From: Candidatus Jidaibacter sp. | GTDB taxonomy: Bacteria; Pseudomonadota; Alphaproteobacteria; Rickettsiales; Midichloriaceae | NCBI GenBank assembly: GCA_021299995.1 | Contig: JAJTIA010000022.1 | Location: forward strand, 1 to 42,079 | DNA: 42,079 nucleotides | Reading direction: 5' to 3' | In this document: positions 40,944 to 42,079 of the stretch, one piece after another | Position numbering within the stretch: the stretch's first letter is position 1 | Layout of the letters: every line of letters starts with the position of its first letter | Notes under the pieces: model-generated | The model's input: the letters and a program-made list of their open reading frames with translations, nothing else | Told to the model about the DNA's origin: nothing | The model's database searches: none | Translations under genes and position numbers: made by a program

Positions 40944-42079
40944 GAATACGCCTAAAAATAGTAATCGATATCACACTAACTCCACCTAAAAATATTATCA
41001 ACCCACCAAGCCATAAAAAATTCATCATTGGCTTGTAGTTGATTCTTACTACAATTTCGTTATCCGATTTAAGCTCTCCAATTGCAAGATATACATCATA
41101 AAACAATTTATGTAGTATTGCAGGCTCAGCGATTTGTTGTTGCTCTACTAAGAATAATCTAAGCTCAGGGTATGCTCTACCAATGTGTTTGCTGCCTTGA
41201 TAAATGTCAAAATGGGCTATTCTGCTGACGTAATTTGGACCTTTGTCATATGATATCTCTTTGAGATTCAGGCTGAAACCAGCAAATTCTATAGGCGTTC
41301 CAACTTTTGCTATAGACTCAATTTCTTTTTCTAATGCGACATTAAGAGTTATGCTCAAGCAAACCAATGCAAACCCTAGATGTCCAAGTTTATGAGGGGC
41401 GAATTTTTTATAGATGTCTTTTATGTTGATTACTATTAAATAAAGCGAAAGCCAGATTATTAAAACAAAACTCAAACTATAGATCTGAAAATATATTATG
41501 ATCCCGAGTGCGCTTATGATAGAGGATGCCAAGCTTTTATATTCGAAGGATTTTCCCAATGCTTTCCAAGTAACAAAATAAGAGGTCACGCATATTGCGA
41601 GCATTAAAGGAGTGAGATATGGTAGGTATGAGTTGAAATATGGTGCGCCAACAGATATTTTATCGGATGAGAATAACTCTAAAAATAGTGGATAGACAGT
41701 GCCAACAGTTACAACTGCTGCAAAGAACAATAAAATGAAATTGTTTAATGCTATTAGTCCTGATTTCGAGATTAGATTGATCTTTTCTTTGGGAGTCTCG
41801 GTAAGTGCAAATCTTGTGAACGAAGCTAGTGCTATTGTGGAGAGGGACGCGAGTATAGCTAGTATAAAAATACCTCGTTTTGGATCTGTTGCAAATGAAT
41901 GCACAGATGTCACAATACCTGATCTTACTAAAAACGTACCTACAACGCTTAAAATAAATGTAAGAAGTGATAGTATGTATACGAGAGATTTGAAATGCGG
42001 TATACGCTTTGCAGAGATAATAGCATGAAGTAAAGCTGTACCAGAAAGCCATGGCATTAGTGAGGAGTTTTCTACTGGA
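40897..42079 (-). CDS. ccmF: Cytochrome c biogenesis protein CcmF, C-terminal part (5' end cut by window edge)
   Basis: About 393 residues visible of a family usually near 650; the frame remains open through 42079. The first residues, PVENSSLMPWLSGTALLHA, match the WDPVENASFMPWLxGTALLHS motif of CcmF, part of the haem-handling region. GTFLVRSGIVTSVHSFATDP is also diagnostic. Several transmembrane helices follow, then a periplasmic domain (YDKGPNYVSRIAHFDIYQGS) and a final helix. With CcmH it ligates haem to apocytochromes c such as cytochrome c1. The 3' end overlaps the TrpD-like gene by 47 bases. Confidence 0.93.
   Translation of the reverse strand, partial: PVENSSLMPWLSGTALLHAIISAKRIPHFKSLVYILSLLTFILSVVGTFLVRSGIVTSVHSFATDPKRGIFILAILASLSTIALASFTRFALTETPKEKINLISKSGLIALNNFILLFFAAVVTVGTVYPLFLELFSSDKISVGAPYFNSYLPYLTPLMLAICVTSYFVTWKALGKSFEYKSLASSIISALGIIIYFQIYSLSFVLIIWLSLYLIVINIKDIYKKFAPHKLGHLGFALVCLSITLNVALEKEIESIAKVGTPIEFAGFSLNLKEISYDKGPNYVSRIAHFDIYQGSKHIGRAYPELRLFLVEQQQIAEPAILHKLFYDVYLAIGELKSDNEIVVRINYKPMMNFLWLGGLIIFLGGVSVISITIFRRIHVRFFRIFGSSNALH

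Noticed and set aside
41660-42052. Overlapping 130-residue minus-strand frame in ccmF
   Set aside because: Alternate frame of the same strand with no motifs; the ccmF frame carries PVENSSLMPWL and other diagnostic blocks.
1-42079. CRISPR array, tRNA or rRNA genes
   Set aside because: No regularly spaced direct repeats and no tRNA cloverleaf or rRNA segment were seen in the intergenic gaps; a tRNAscan-SE and Infernal run would be decisive.

Overview
The window is about 42 kb of AT-rich, densely packed bacterial chromosome. It most likely comes from an intracellular alphaproteobacterium of the order Rickettsiales. The evidence is the gene content: a PutA without an N-terminal DNA-binding domain, a single-chain LplT-PlsC-acyl-ACP synthetase, a TIGR01459-type HAD protein, c-type cytochrome genes (petC, ccmF), NhaA, and eukaryote-like proteins with U-box, NACHT and ankyrin modules. 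LptD, SurA, an L,D-transpeptidase and RodA imply an LPS outer membrane and peptidoglycan. That fits Rickettsiaceae or Midichloriaceae better than Anaplasmataceae. The family assignment is inference.

Left end (1-5018, minus strand): a two-gene accessory operon. The first gene encodes a 345-residue U-box protein with a duplicated unknown domain and a C-terminal CaaX-like tetrapeptide, CTLL. The second encodes a giant NACHT-hydrophobic-ankyrin protein of at least 1318 residues that runs off the left edge. The start codon of the NACHT gene lies 15 bases after the U-box stop codon. Next comes about 1.7 kb of decayed DNA (5019-6690) with remnants of ParB, an IS630-type transposase and an IS982-type transposase. 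It separates the accessory operon from core genes.

Cell envelope operon (15166-6694, minus strand): petC, aas/lplT fusion, lptD, surA and an LysM L,D-transpeptidase, with short gaps or overlaps. An unrecognised all-helical gene lies just upstream at 15190.

Central block: a plus-strand operon (15886-22391) encodes a strange ABC protein, a HAD hydrolase and PutA, joined by overlaps. The ABC protein has one Walker A but three successive copies of the signature/Walker B half of the nucleotide-binding domain, and a His-rich tail. A second unusual ABC fusion protein (22400-24337) converges on putA and has its own good promoter. Then come cysS and parC (minus) and nhaA, lolC/E and tyrS (plus).

Right block: two tandem paralogues of an unknown membrane-associated family (31810-33409), a GC-rich palindrome, hemH-gshB (minus), a DUF3035/BamF-like lipoprotein (plus), a nucleotide-sugar epimerase with rimM and rpsP (minus), rodA (plus), an unknown gene, and a minus-strand operon of ccmF (cut by the right edge), a degenerate TrpD-like gene and a FeoC-like regulator.

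The strongest candidates for undescribed biology are the U-box/NACHT operon, the ABC protein with the triplicated half-NBD, and the tandem unknown family at 31810-33409. No rRNA, tRNA or CRISPR array was seen.
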